A stretch of 64,000 nt of DNA from JACVRW01 sp963716215 (GTDB lineage: Bacteria > Actinomycetota > Thermoleophilia > Solirubrobacterales > Thermoleophilaceae): the NCBI GenBank assembly GCA_963716215.1, contig OY970298.1, forward strand, positions 558,001 through 622,000. The letters are read 5' to 3'. The notes under the pieces were generated by a model. It saw only the letters and a list, made by a program, of their open reading frames with translations, was not told the DNA's origin and did no database searches. Positions 18,501 through 25,246 of this stretch are shown here, piece after piece. A program made the position numbers and the translations under genes. How positions within the stretch are numbered: position 1 is the stretch's first letter; the number at the start of each line of letters is the position of its first letter.

Positions 18501-19130
18501 GTCGGCAAGCTGTGCCTGCCGATCGCGCTGCGCGGGCTGCTGCGCTGGCGCGAGGGCAATCTCGACGAGGCCACGGTGCTGTTCCACCGCGCGCACGAGC
18601 TGGCCGAGCAGGTGGGCTGGTCGGAGCTCGCGTTCCAGGCGCTGTTCGGCCTGTCCACGGCCCTGCGCGACGCCGGCGACCTGGCCGGCGCCCAAGCCGC
18701 GCTCGATCGGGCGCTGGACGTTTGCGAGCGCGCCGGCCTGATCGCCCAGTCGATCCAGGCTACGGCCGCACGCGCGGTGGTGCTGACGCTCGCCCACCGG
18801 CGCGAGGCTGCGGTCGAGGCGGCGCAGGAGGCCACCGAGCTGGCCGAGCGGCTGCACTACCCGATCGGCCGGGCGGCGGCGCTCGAGGCTCAGGGCGTGT
18901 GCGCCGACGACCCGCGGGCGGGCGCCGCGCTGCTCGAGGAGGCCGCGGTGGCCTGGAGCGAGCTGGACCGTCCGCTCGAAGCGGCTCGGGCGCGGCTGCT
19001 GGCCGGCCAGGTGCTGGTGCCGGTCGACGCCGAGCGCGGCCGCACCGTCCTCACCGGGGCCGCGGACGAAATCGAGCGGCTCGGCGTGCGACACCTGTCC
19101 GAGCGGGCGCGGGCGCTGGCGGCGAGCTGA
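15570..19130 (+). CDS. Class III adenylate/guanylate cyclase with double zinc ribbon, AAA ATPase and TPR domains
   Basis: A 1186-residue regulator. Residues 1-50 hold two zinc ribbons (C3/C6/C17/C20 and C28/C31/C42/C45). The cyclase domain (about 70-245) has metal Asp D78 (ADLSGYT) and D122 (KYIGD), and the transition-state residues N193 and R197 (TVNVAARL), so it looks active. An AAA/STAND ATPase follows, with Walker A GEAGVGKS at 293-300 and FEDIHWADD as Walker B. From about residue 680 the protein is helical, with TPR-like repeats (TAIEHYQKGINLL, EKARQNLERAVELA). It should make cAMP in response to a signal sensed by the TPR/ATPase part. A perfect CRP site and a -10 element precede it, suggesting autoregulation. 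Confidence 0.93.
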   Translation: MSCAACGTDNPAGARFCMSCGAQLEHRCSACGTPAPPEARFCMNCGASLDEPAVAGRGQPRPQGLPEERRQVTVLFADLSGYTAVAERMDPEAVKALVDRVLMRLGQEVERYGGIVDKYIGDNVMAIFGAPVAHEDDEERAVRAGLGMQAAMGDVNLDLPDGVTFALRVGVNTGEVLAGAIGQDYTVVGDTVNVAARLQSAARPGSVTVGERTMRASVGAVRYEQLEPLELKGKSEPVPAWEAVAVRARQAVGRAAPAREAALVGRTQVLTTLEAIFERVELERAPHLVTLVGEAGVGKSRVLRELERQLCARTITPTFRTGRCLPYGSGIVFWALGEVLREECGIVDADSAEEAWGKLREYSLDLFGARDPSMVDEAERKTALIGRLIGLEVPAELVPPGEDPERLRESFFSALRAGIEAMAGRQPLVLAFEDIHWADDGMLDAIEHLAQWVRAPLMVVCLARDELLDRRPSWGGGRVPATQLVLDPLTATETEELVASLLPAGVAVLPALVERSGGNPLFAEEMARRLAEDGSMGAAELPDTVQAVLAARLDALDPFERRLVQQAAVVGRTFWESSLAPLAGTDQRELERALVSLQEKDILALGSESALTGERELAFKHVLIRDVAYGMLPKVVRARKHFEVGAFIEGRAGDRTDEVVSLLAEHYGRAAALGREGGLPVDELDQMQRRGMLFLEQAGDAAALLYANREGAAHYRHARQISPQDGRADGVRIGEKLGDVSLRLGRVDEAINVWVECLEWHRAEEDLERVADLHRKVGAALSHKGERKTAIEHYQKGINLLKDGPPRLELVRLYEEAAWLYLHTGDNMLAIYASEKALRLAERLGETRAASRAHGIFGRVFGRIGDTEKARQNLERAVELARAPRAEPPLGAPREDQSETILALSALGRHLEVSEAEVSSARAAYEEALALAEKMGSLPAQVELHASLAQLAVYGADWDQVERSTEASAELAEREGLVGKLCLPIALRGLLRWREGNLDEATVLFHRAHELAEQVGWSELAFQALFGLSTALRDAGDLAGAQAALDRALDVCERAGLIAQSIQATAARAVVLTLAHRREAAVEAAQEATELAERLHYPIGRAAALEAQGVCADDPRAGAALLEEAAVAWSELDRPLEAARARLLAGQVLVPVDAERGRTVLTGAADEIERLGVRHLSERARALAAS

Positions 19131-19139
19131 GCGCCGGCC

Positions 19140-20510
19140 CTACGGGGCCTTGTCGGCGCCGGCGATCACGATCACGGTCGCGTCACCTGCCAGGCCCTGG
19201 CTGGAGGGGTTGACCGGCTCGCGCTGGTTGATGCCGAGCCGGCGGCTGACCGCGCGCGCCTCGCGCTCGTGTCCCTGCGCGTACTGGACGACGGACTCGG
19301 CGAGCTGCTGATCTGAGAAGTTCGTGATCGTGCCGACCTTGAAGCCGGCGGCGCTGACCTCGTCGCTGAGCGTGGCCGCGAGGCCGGGCACCGTGGTGCC
19401 GTTCAGCACGGCCACGGTGACGCTCGACGGCTTCACGCCGCCGCCGCTCTGCTGCTGGCGATCGCCGTCGCCCGCTCCGGTGTCGTCGCCGCTACCCGCA
19501 GTCTGACGCTGGCCGCTGCCACCGCCGTCGTCGTCCCCGGTCAGCTGAGTGACGCCGTAGGCGGCCGCGCCGCCGACGACGAGGATGCCGACGAGGATGA
19601 TCGCGATGTAGGTCGCGCCGAGCCGGCGGTGGAGCGGCTCGCCGCGCGGCGGAGGCAGGATGGCGGTCTCGTGAGGCACCGTCCGTCCAGGCCGGGCGGC
19701 CGTGCGCGTGGGCACCCGAGGCGGCGCTGACCGTCCCGCCGCGGAGCTGGCGGCCGGCGCGGAGCGGGGCGCGGGGGCGCCGGTGGGGGCGGGCGGGGGC
19801 GTGCTCGTGCCGGTGGGCTGCGGGGTCGTGGCGTCGCCGGCTTGGGGCGCGGCGGTGGGGGTCGGGGTCGGTTTGGGGGCGTCTGTCTTGGGTGCGTCCG
19901 TCTCGGGAGCGTCCGCGGCGGCGTCGGTCTTGGGCGCGTCCGTCTCGGGGGCGTCCGCGGTGGCGTCGGTCTTAGGCGCGTCCGTGGCGGCCGCCGGCTC
20001 CTTGCCGTCCGGGCCGGGGCTGGCGGGTGCTTCCGTCGGCTGCGCTTCCTTGGCGTCGTTGTCGGCCCCGCCTGCCTTGGCGGCCGCCGCTCCAGCGGCG
20101 CCGCTCGCCGCGGCCGCCGTGGCGGCGTTCTGCCCGGCGGGGGTGGCCGCGGGCTTGGCCTGCTGCGCCGTGGCCGGGCTCGCGCCGGCGGAGGCTGCGG
20201 CCGCCGGGGCTGTCTGCCCGGCCGGGGTGGCCGGCTTTGGCGCGCCGGCGGCTGCGGGCTTGGCGGGCGTCGGCACAGGCCGGCCCGGCACGGGCGGTGG
20301 GGCCGGCGTTGCCGGCTGCTGCGGCTGTGCGACCACACGACCGGGCGTCGCGACGATGCCCTGCTCGGAGCGCTCTGGGGCACGCCCGGCCCACTCGCGC
20401 AGCCGCTTCACGTCGCGGGCCTGCGAGAAGTAGAGAGCCGAGAGCACCGCCAGCCCCAGCACAGAGGCCAACCCGGCGTAGGCGCCGATCTCCTGGACTA
20501 TCTCCGGCAA
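19140..20510 (-). CDS. Membrane protein with LytR_C domain and long Pro/Ala-rich linker
   Basis: A 456-residue protein with a TTG start. A first membrane helix lies at about 9-27 (AYAGLASVLGLAVLSALYF). A very long low-complexity region (about 50-280) is rich in Pro, Ala and Thr and contains tandem DAPKTDA/DAPETDA repeats. A second membrane helix (about 297-318, YIAIILVGILVVGGAAAYGV) leads to an outside LytR_C domain (about 360-456; VTVAVLNGTTVPGLAATLS, AAGFKVG, VIVIAGADKAP). LytR_C domains occur at the end of LytR-CpsA-Psr wall-polymer ligases and alone, with unknown role. The -10-like TACAGT at 20523-20518 ends 7 nt before the TTG, so the mRNA may be nearly leaderless. Confidence 0.82.
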   Translation of the reverse strand: MPEIVQEIGAYAGLASVLGLAVLSALYFSQARDVKRLREWAGRAPERSEQGIVATPGRVVAQPQQPATPAPPPVPGRPVPTPAKPAAAGAPKPATPAGQTAPAAAASAGASPATAQQAKPAATPAGQNAATAAAASGAAGAAAAKAGGADNDAKEAQPTEAPASPGPDGKEPAAATDAPKTDATADAPETDAPKTDAAADAPETDAPKTDAPKPTPTPTAAPQAGDATTPQPTGTSTPPPAPTGAPAPRSAPAASSAAGRSAPPRVPTRTAARPGRTVPHETAILPPPRGEPLHRRLGATYIAIILVGILVVGGAAAYGVTQLTGDDDGGGSGQRQTAGSGDDTGAGDGDRQQQSGGGVKPSSVTVAVLNGTTVPGLAATLSDEVSAAGFKVGTITNFSDQQLAESVVQYAQGHEREARAVSRRLGINQREPVNPSSQGLAGDATVIVIAGADKAP

Positions 20511-20826
20511 GGGTCGAACTGTAGAACGAGCGGCGGCGTGCGGGGGGACACCCTCCGGTCCGGGCCGCGCGGCGCGAGCGCCCAGAGGTGAGCCTGGCCC
20601 GCCCGGCCCTGGCGGCTGAGGAGGGTGGGTCGACTTATGAACCCGTATGGGTCCGGAACTCGACCCACCCCCGGGCTGTGCGCGCGGGCGGCGACAATCT
20701 TTGTGCCTTCAGCCGACCAACCACGCCCACCGGAGCACGGCGGCGACGGTGGGCGCGCTTGGTGCGAGGCGAGCCGGGCTGCCACCCCCGGCCAGCGCTG
20801 ATATCTGGCCGGGAGCGGCCAGCGCC
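20511..20826. other. 316-bp intergenic region without a gene
   Basis: This gap lies between two minus-strand genes. It holds the 48-bp nested hairpin at 20623-20670, a candidate -10 at 20518-20523 and a GC-rich stretch with several short inverted repeats (for example CCGGCCAG/CTGGCCGG near 20787-20816). No convincing coding frame, tRNA or other known RNA was seen. Confidence 0.6.
20623..20670. other. 48-bp nested perfect inverted repeat (hairpin)
   Basis: Outer arms GGGTGGGTCGA (20623-20633) and TCGACCCACCC (20660-20670) pair perfectly over 11 bp. Inside, symmetric 7-nt internal-loop halves flank a second stem ACCC-GTAT-GGGT (20641-20652). There is no T-run, so a simple terminator is unlikely. 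It could be a structured RNA, a leader element of the LytR_C gene, or a protein-binding site. Confidence 0.6.
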
Positions 20827-22737
20827 CTAGCCGGCCGGCCGGCGTGCCTCGGGGGTCTGGGGGCCCGAGCCCCCAGATGTCGTCACCAGCGCGCGCTCGG
20901 CCGACAGCTCGGCCACCGCGCTAGCGAGCGCCGCGGCGTCCCCGCCGTAGACGAGCGCTTCGATACGGGCGAAGGCGCTCTCGACCCACTCCGGGGCGAG
21001 CGGCCGCTGCACGGCGTAGACGATCTTCTCGGCCGGCGTGGGCTGGGGGCGCTCGCTCGGGTTGAACAGCTCCTCGTGGATCTTCTCCCCCGGCCGACGC
21101 CCGACGATCTCGATCGCGATGTCCACGTCCGGCTCGTAGCCGGCGAGGCGGATCATGTTGGCGGCCAGCTCGACGATCTTGACCGGGTCGCCCATCTCGA
21201 GCACGAACACCTCGCCGCCCGTGGACAGCTCGCCGGAGCGGATGATCAGCTGCACCGCCTCGGGGATCGTCATGAAGTACCGCGACATGCGCGAGTCGGT
21301 CACCGTGACGGGGCCGCCCTTGGCGATCTGGCGGCGGAAGATCGGCACGACCGATCCCGACGAGCCGAGCACGTTGCCGAACCGCACCGATGCGTAGCGG
21401 GTGCCCTTCCAGCGGTTCTGCGCCGCTTCGACGGCCCATTCGGCGAGCGCTTTCGACGCGCCCATGACGGTGGCGGGACTGACCGCTTTGTCGGTCGACA
21501 CGAGCACGAACCGCTCCACGCCGACCTCGCCGGCTGCGGCGGCCACGATGCGGGTGGCGACGGCGTTGTTGCGCACCGCCTCGACCGGGTTCTCCTCCAT
21601 CAGCGGCACGTGCTTGTAGGCGGCGGCGTGGAAGACCACGGAGGGCGAGTACTCCTCGAACACCTCGCGAACGCGTGTCGCGTCCTTGCAGTCGGCCAGC
21701 ACCGACGACGCGCGCGCGAAGTGGCGCTCCTCCTCCAGCTCGCGCCTGATCTCGAACAGCGCGTTCTCGGAGTTCTCCACCAGCACCAGCAGCTTCGGCC
21801 CGACCCGTGCAATCTGGCGGCACAGCTCGGCGCCGATCGAGCCACCGGCGCCGGTGACCAGCACCACGCGGCCCGACAGGTACGCGCCGACGCGGTCGAT
21901 CTCCACGCGCACCGGCTCGCGCCCGAGCACGTCTTCCACCTGTACCTCGCGCACCTGGCGCATCAGGTTCACGCCGCCGGACAGCAGCTCGAACGTGGTC
22001 GGCAGCATGCGCACGGGAATCGCGCGCTCGCGGCACGCGGTGACCACGCGCTGGCGCAGGATGCCGGGCGCCGACGGGATCGCGATCAGCACCTCGTCGG
22101 GCTTGACGGCGTCGAGCACGCGCGGCAGGTCGTCGGTGGTGCCGAGCACCTTGTGCCCGGCCACCCGCATGCCCTGCTTGCGCGGGTCGTCGTCCACGAA
22201 GCCGACCGGCGCGCTGCGCAGGCCGGGGTTGCGGCGCAGCTCGAACGCCACCTGTTGGCCGCCGTTGCCGGCGCCGACGATCAGGACCTCGTTCGCCGCA
22301 CGCTCGAGGATCGCGCCGCGCGCCGGGCGCTCGAACGTCCAGCGCACCGCGAAGCGCGCGCCGCACACGAACACGAGCGCGAGCAGGAAGTCGAGCGCGA
22401 TCACGCTGCGCGGCGGATCGTGACGCCCGATCGAGAACAGGAACAGCATCACGATCAGCGCCGCTGTGGACACCACGGTCGCCTTGAGGATGCTCTCGAA
22501 GTCCTTCTGGTCGACGAACCGCCAGAGCTTCGAGTAGAGGCCGAACGCCGCGTAGATCGCGATCTGGATCGGCACCGTCAGCCAGATCGTGTCGGCGAGC
22601 AGGTTCTCGTAGCGGTTCGGGATGCCGTCGTCGAAGCGCAGGTAGTACGCCAGGTAGTACGCGAGCGCGAGCAGGGCCGCGTCCACACCGACCTGGCCGA
22701 TGCGCCGGACGTTCACTGAAGAAGGCAGGGATCTCAT
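20827..22737 (-). CDS. Polysaccharide biosynthesis NDP-sugar 4,6-dehydratase/epimerase (CapD/FlaA1 family, membrane-bound)
   Basis: A 636-residue long-form enzyme. Four N-terminal membrane helices (about 15-125) are followed by a Rossmann domain (VLIVGAGNGGQQVAFELRR). The catalytic extended SDR domain follows, with VTGAGGSIGAELCRQ for NAD binding, FHAAAYKHVPLMEENP, STDKAVSPATVMGASKALAE as the active-site region, and RFGNVLGSSGSVVPIF. It would convert UDP-GlcNAc to a 4-keto-6-deoxy sugar, the usual first step to bacillosamine- or fucosamine-type sugars. Such an amino-sugar could feed the N-formyltransferase at 14742. The last 19 codons and the stop are formed by a copy of the dispersed 56-bp element. 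It is coupled (ATGA) to the DUF354 gene. Confidence 0.92.
   Translation of the reverse strand: MRSLPSSVNVRRIGQVGVDAALLALAYYLAYYLRFDDGIPNRYENLLADTIWLTVPIQIAIYAAFGLYSKLWRFVDQKDFESILKATVVSTAALIVMLFLFSIGRHDPPRSVIALDFLLALVFVCGARFAVRWTFERPARGAILERAANEVLIVGAGNGGQQVAFELRRNPGLRSAPVGFVDDDPRKQGMRVAGHKVLGTTDDLPRVLDAVKPDEVLIAIPSAPGILRQRVVTACRERAIPVRMLPTTFELLSGGVNLMRQVREVQVEDVLGREPVRVEIDRVGAYLSGRVVLVTGAGGSIGAELCRQIARVGPKLLVLVENSENALFEIRRELEEERHFARASSVLADCKDATRVREVFEEYSPSVVFHAAAYKHVPLMEENPVEAVRNNAVATRIVAAAAGEVGVERFVLVSTDKAVSPATVMGASKALAEWAVEAAQNRWKGTRYASVRFGNVLGSSGSVVPIFRRQIAKGGPVTVTDSRMSRYFMTIPEAVQLIIRSGELSTGGEVFVLEMGDPVKIVELAANMIRLAGYEPDVDIAIEIVGRRPGEKIHEELFNPSERPQPTPAEKIVYAVQRPLAPEWVESAFARIEALVYGGDAAALASAVAELSAERALVTTSGGSGPQTPEARRPAG
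20831..20886 (-). repeat. Dispersed 56-bp element, copy inside the capD-like 3' end
   Basis: This sequence closely matches the reverse complement of the tandem unit at 31256-31479, including the GGGGGCTCG core and flanking GCACGC and GGCCGG parts, with a few substitutions. Relative to the gene it lies in sense orientation and encodes its final residues, from TTSGGSGPQTPEARRPAG to the stop. Confidence 0.75.
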
Positions 22738-23726
22738 GGTGTGCGGGCGGCGAACAGCATTTTGACGAGTTCTCGCGGGTCGCGCCGGACGCGCAATCCA
22801 CCATTCGCGGAACGCTTCTCGACCTCGATCTGGCCCGGATCGTCGAGCTTGCGCAGCCGCCCGTCGCGCAGCAGCGCCTCGTCGACGGCGCCGAGCCTGC
22901 CCTCGAAGGTAGTGAACACGGGTGTGCCGAGTGCCACGGCCTCGCGGTTCATGGTCCCGCCGGCCGAGATCACGAGGTCCGCATACGCCACCAGGCTCTG
23001 CGCGTCGATGGCGTGCTCGGGCACGACGAAGCGACCCAGCTCGGACCGCTGGGCAGGCGTGCGCGGCAGCACGACGGTCTGAGCGTCGCTGTCCGCCAGG
23101 CGGTCCAGCACCCGCCCGAACAGCGGGTTCTCGAAGCGGTGGTAGAGCGACACCTCCGGCGGCGTGCGCACCACCACCAGCGGTCGCTCGCGGTTCAGGC
23201 CGAGCTCACCGAGCACTCCCGGGTCGGGCTCGAAGTCCGCCAGGTAGTACTCCTCCTTGAGTCCCGCGTAGGCGTGGATCTTCCCGCGTGCCCCGTAGCG
23301 CTCGAGGCGCTCGGGCGGGATCGCGTCGGGCACGACCACCGCGCGTGCCAGCCGGCAGTTGACCTGATGCTGGGCGGTCGCCCACTCGTAGTCGAAGGCC
23401 GTGGCGCTCGGGATCCGCAGGAGCTTGGCCGCCACGCTCACGTCGTTGGAGCCGTGCCCGATCGCCACGTCGAAGCCCCGGCCGCGCGCCCAGCGCGTCA
23501 GCGCCAGGCTGCGCGAGGCCAGACCGAGCGCCTTGCTGGCGAGGCGGACGCCGCGATGATGGCCGACCGCCGTGTGCGCGATCCCGAAGCGCCGGCACAG
23601 CTCGAGCGTCTGGGCGAAGTCGCGAGCCGTCACCTCGACCTCGTGCCCGTCCGCTCGCATGACCTCCATCAGCGGGCGCATCACCAGGACGTGCGGGCTG
23701 TTGGTCAAGTCGACCCAGACGCGCAT
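22734..23726 (-). CDS. DUF354 family protein (GT-B-like, polysaccharide-associated)
   Basis: A 330-residue protein with the DUF354 features: the N-terminus RVWVDLTNSPHVLVMRPLM, GHEVEVTARDF, GFDVAIGHGSNDVSVAAK, and DYEWATAQHQVNCRLA. The C-terminal half has VVVRTPPEVSLYH and VISAGGTMNREAVALGTPVF. The last motif resembles the UDP-binding loop of UDP-GlcNAc 2-epimerases and MurG-like GT-B proteins. DUF354 proteins occur in archaea and bacteria near surface-glycan genes, and their reaction is not established. It shares ATGA with the downstream CapD-like gene, so both are likely to act in one sugar pathway. Confidence 0.85.
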   Translation of the reverse strand: MRVWVDLTNSPHVLVMRPLMEVMRADGHEVEVTARDFAQTLELCRRFGIAHTAVGHHRGVRLASKALGLASRSLALTRWARGRGFDVAIGHGSNDVSVAAKLLRIPSATAFDYEWATAQHQVNCRLARAVVVPDAIPPERLERYGARGKIHAYAGLKEEYYLADFEPDPGVLGELGLNRERPLVVVRTPPEVSLYHRFENPLFGRVLDRLADSDAQTVVLPRTPAQRSELGRFVVPEHAIDAQSLVAYADLVISAGGTMNREAVALGTPVFTTFEGRLGAVDEALLRDGRLRKLDDPGQIEVEKRSANGGLRVRRDPRELVKMLFAARTP

Positions 23727-23752
23727 GCGGCTCGCTACCCTACTTCGCTCCC

Positions 23753-24412
23753 ATGACCGTGCTCGCCTCGATCACGGATCCGATCGTCGAGGTGGCCGTG
23801 GACGTCGTGGATGCGATGGGGCTCCCGGGAGTGTTCGTTCTGATGGTCCTGGAGAGTGCCTGCATCCCCGTGCCCAGCGAGGCCACCATGCTGTTCGCCG
23901 GCTTCAACGTGTCGCGCGGCGAGTACAGCCTGTTCGCCGCCACGGCCGTCGGATCCCTCGCCAACCTGGTCGGCTCCTGGATCGCCTACGCAGTGGGGTA
24001 CTACGGCCGCGTGGACATCCTCGAGAAGCACGGCAAGAAGCTGCACATCAAGAAGAGCCACCTGGAGTGGGCAGACCGCTGGTTCGAGCGCCACGGTGAC
24101 GCCACCGTCTTCTTCACGCGCATGCTGCCGATCATCCGCACGTTCATCTCGCTGCCGGCGGGCGTCGCGCGGATGCCGTTCTGGCGCTTCACCGTGCTGA
24201 CGCTCTTGGGCTGCATCCCCTGGGTCCTGATGCTCACCTTCATCGGCAAGCAGGCCGGCAGCAACTGGGAGGACTGGAAGGACAGCCTCCACTACGTGGA
24301 CTACGCGGTCGCCGCGATGATCGTGGCAGGTGCCGTCTACCTGGTGATCAGGGCGCGCCGGCGCAAGAAGGACGACCCCGCCGGCGGCGACGCGGCGACC
24401 GAGTCGGCCTGA
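23753..24412 (+). CDS. DedA family membrane protein
   Basis: A 219-residue DedA/SNARE-associated membrane protein. It has several membrane helices, FVLMVLESACIPVPSEATMLFAG (the conserved E..xPxPxE region, residues about 28-46), GSLANLVGSWIAYAVGYYGR, the FxRxxP-like FFTRMLPIIRTFISLPAG, and GCIPWVLMLTFIGKQAG. Established work links DedA proteins to recycling of undecaprenyl phosphate or phospholipid scrambling across the membrane. It is coupled through CTGA to a UppP-like gene, which fits a shared role in recycling the C55 carrier used by the neighbouring polysaccharide genes. The C-terminus is basic (RARRRKKDD). Confidence 0.92.
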   Translation: MTVLASITDPIVEVAVDVVDAMGLPGVFVLMVLESACIPVPSEATMLFAGFNVSRGEYSLFAATAVGSLANLVGSWIAYAVGYYGRVDILEKHGKKLHIKKSHLEWADRWFERHGDATVFFTRMLPIIRTFISLPAGVARMPFWRFTVLTLLGCIPWVLMLTFIGKQAGSNWEDWKDSLHYVDYAVAAMIVAGAVYLVIRARRRKKDDPAGGDAATESA

Positions 24413-25170
24413 GCGGGCTGCCGCTGCATCAGGCGCTCCTTCTGGGGGCGCTTCAGGGCCCGGCGGAGCTCCTGCCCGTATCGAGCTCCGGTCATCTCGC
24501 ACTCGTGCCACGCCTGCTCGGCTGGAGGTACGCCGATCTACCCGACGACGCGCGCAAGACCTTCGAGGTGGCGCTGCACGCCGGATCGGCGCCCGCGCTC
24601 GCGCTGGCGTTGCGCGGCCGGGGCGGGTGCGACCCGCACCTGCTGGCGCTCACGCTCCTGCCGCCCGCTGCGGCCGGGCTCGCCCTAGAGCGGCCGATCG
24701 AGCGGCGGCTGGGCGGGCTGCGTTCGGTGGCGGTGGCGCAGGTGCTCGCCGGCCTGGCGCTGCTCGCCGCCGACCGGCGACCGGAGCGCCGCGACCAGGC
24801 CGACGCGCTCGACCATCTCGCGGTCGGGGTCGCCCAGGCCGCCGCCCTGGTGCCCGGCATCTCGCGCTCGGGCGCCGCGTTGACAGCGGCGCGCTGGCGC
24901 GGCCTGTCGCGGAACGCCTCGGCCTCCCTGGCGCTGCGCGCGGCGCTGCCGGTCACCGTCGGCGCGGGGTTGCTCAAAGGCGCGCGCGCCGCGCGCGAGG
25001 GCGTGCCCGCCGAGCTGCGCGGGCCGGCCGCCGCCGGCGCAGCGGCCGCGTGCGCGTCGGCGCTGGCGTCGCTTCCGCTGGCGCGCAGGACGCGCTTGAG
25101 CGCCGTCGCCGGCTATCGCGTCGCGCTCGGTGCGACCGCGCTCTGGCTGGACGCTCGCCGCGCGCGGTAG
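24409..25170 (+). CDS. uppP: Undecaprenyl-diphosphatase (UppP/BacA), CTG start
   Basis: A 253-residue polytopic phosphatase that regenerates undecaprenyl phosphate from the diphosphate. The N-terminus reads SGLPLHQALLLGALQGPAEL followed by LPVSSSGHLALVP, which is the essential Glu/Ser-rich motif of the family. The second motif is LVPGISRSGAALT. The first ATG (24505) would delete the catalytic N-terminal motif, and no ATG, GTG or TTG exists in frame upstream. CTG at 24409, overlapping the dedA stop (CTGA), is therefore the best start, with CTG at 24418 and 24424 also possible. No good Shine-Dalgarno is seen, so translational coupling to dedA is likely. It is slightly short for the family. Confidence 0.87.
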   Translation: MSGLPLHQALLLGALQGPAELLPVSSSGHLALVPRLLGWRYADLPDDARKTFEVALHAGSAPALALALRGRGGCDPHLLALTLLPPAAAGLALERPIERRLGGLRSVAVAQVLAGLALLAADRRPERRDQADALDHLAVGVAQAAALVPGISRSGAALTAARWRGLSRNASASLALRAALPVTVGAGLLKGARAAREGVPAELRGPAAAGAAAACASALASLPLARRTRLSAVAGYRVALGATALWLDARRAR

Positions 25171-25210
25171 GCGCTGGCGCGGGCGCCCAACCGGACCTAC
25201 GCTGATTCCA

Positions 25211-25235
25211 CAGGGGGATAACGCCTGTCCCCCTG
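25211..25235. promoter_or_regulatory. 8-bp-arm inverted repeat upstream of the GAF-SpoIIE phosphatase gene
   Basis: CAGGGGGA (25211-25218) and TCCCCCTG (25228-25235) are perfect arms around TAACGCCTG, ending 11 bp before the ATG. It may be an operator or an RNA hairpin controlling access to the start region. Confidence 0.45.
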
Positions 25236-25246
25236 TCCAAACTCCG

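Noticed and set aside
20623..20670. Small SRP RNA (4.5S) or part of RNase P RNA
   Set aside because: The conserved SRP loop sequence and the RNase P core motifs are absent, and the structure is only 48 nt.
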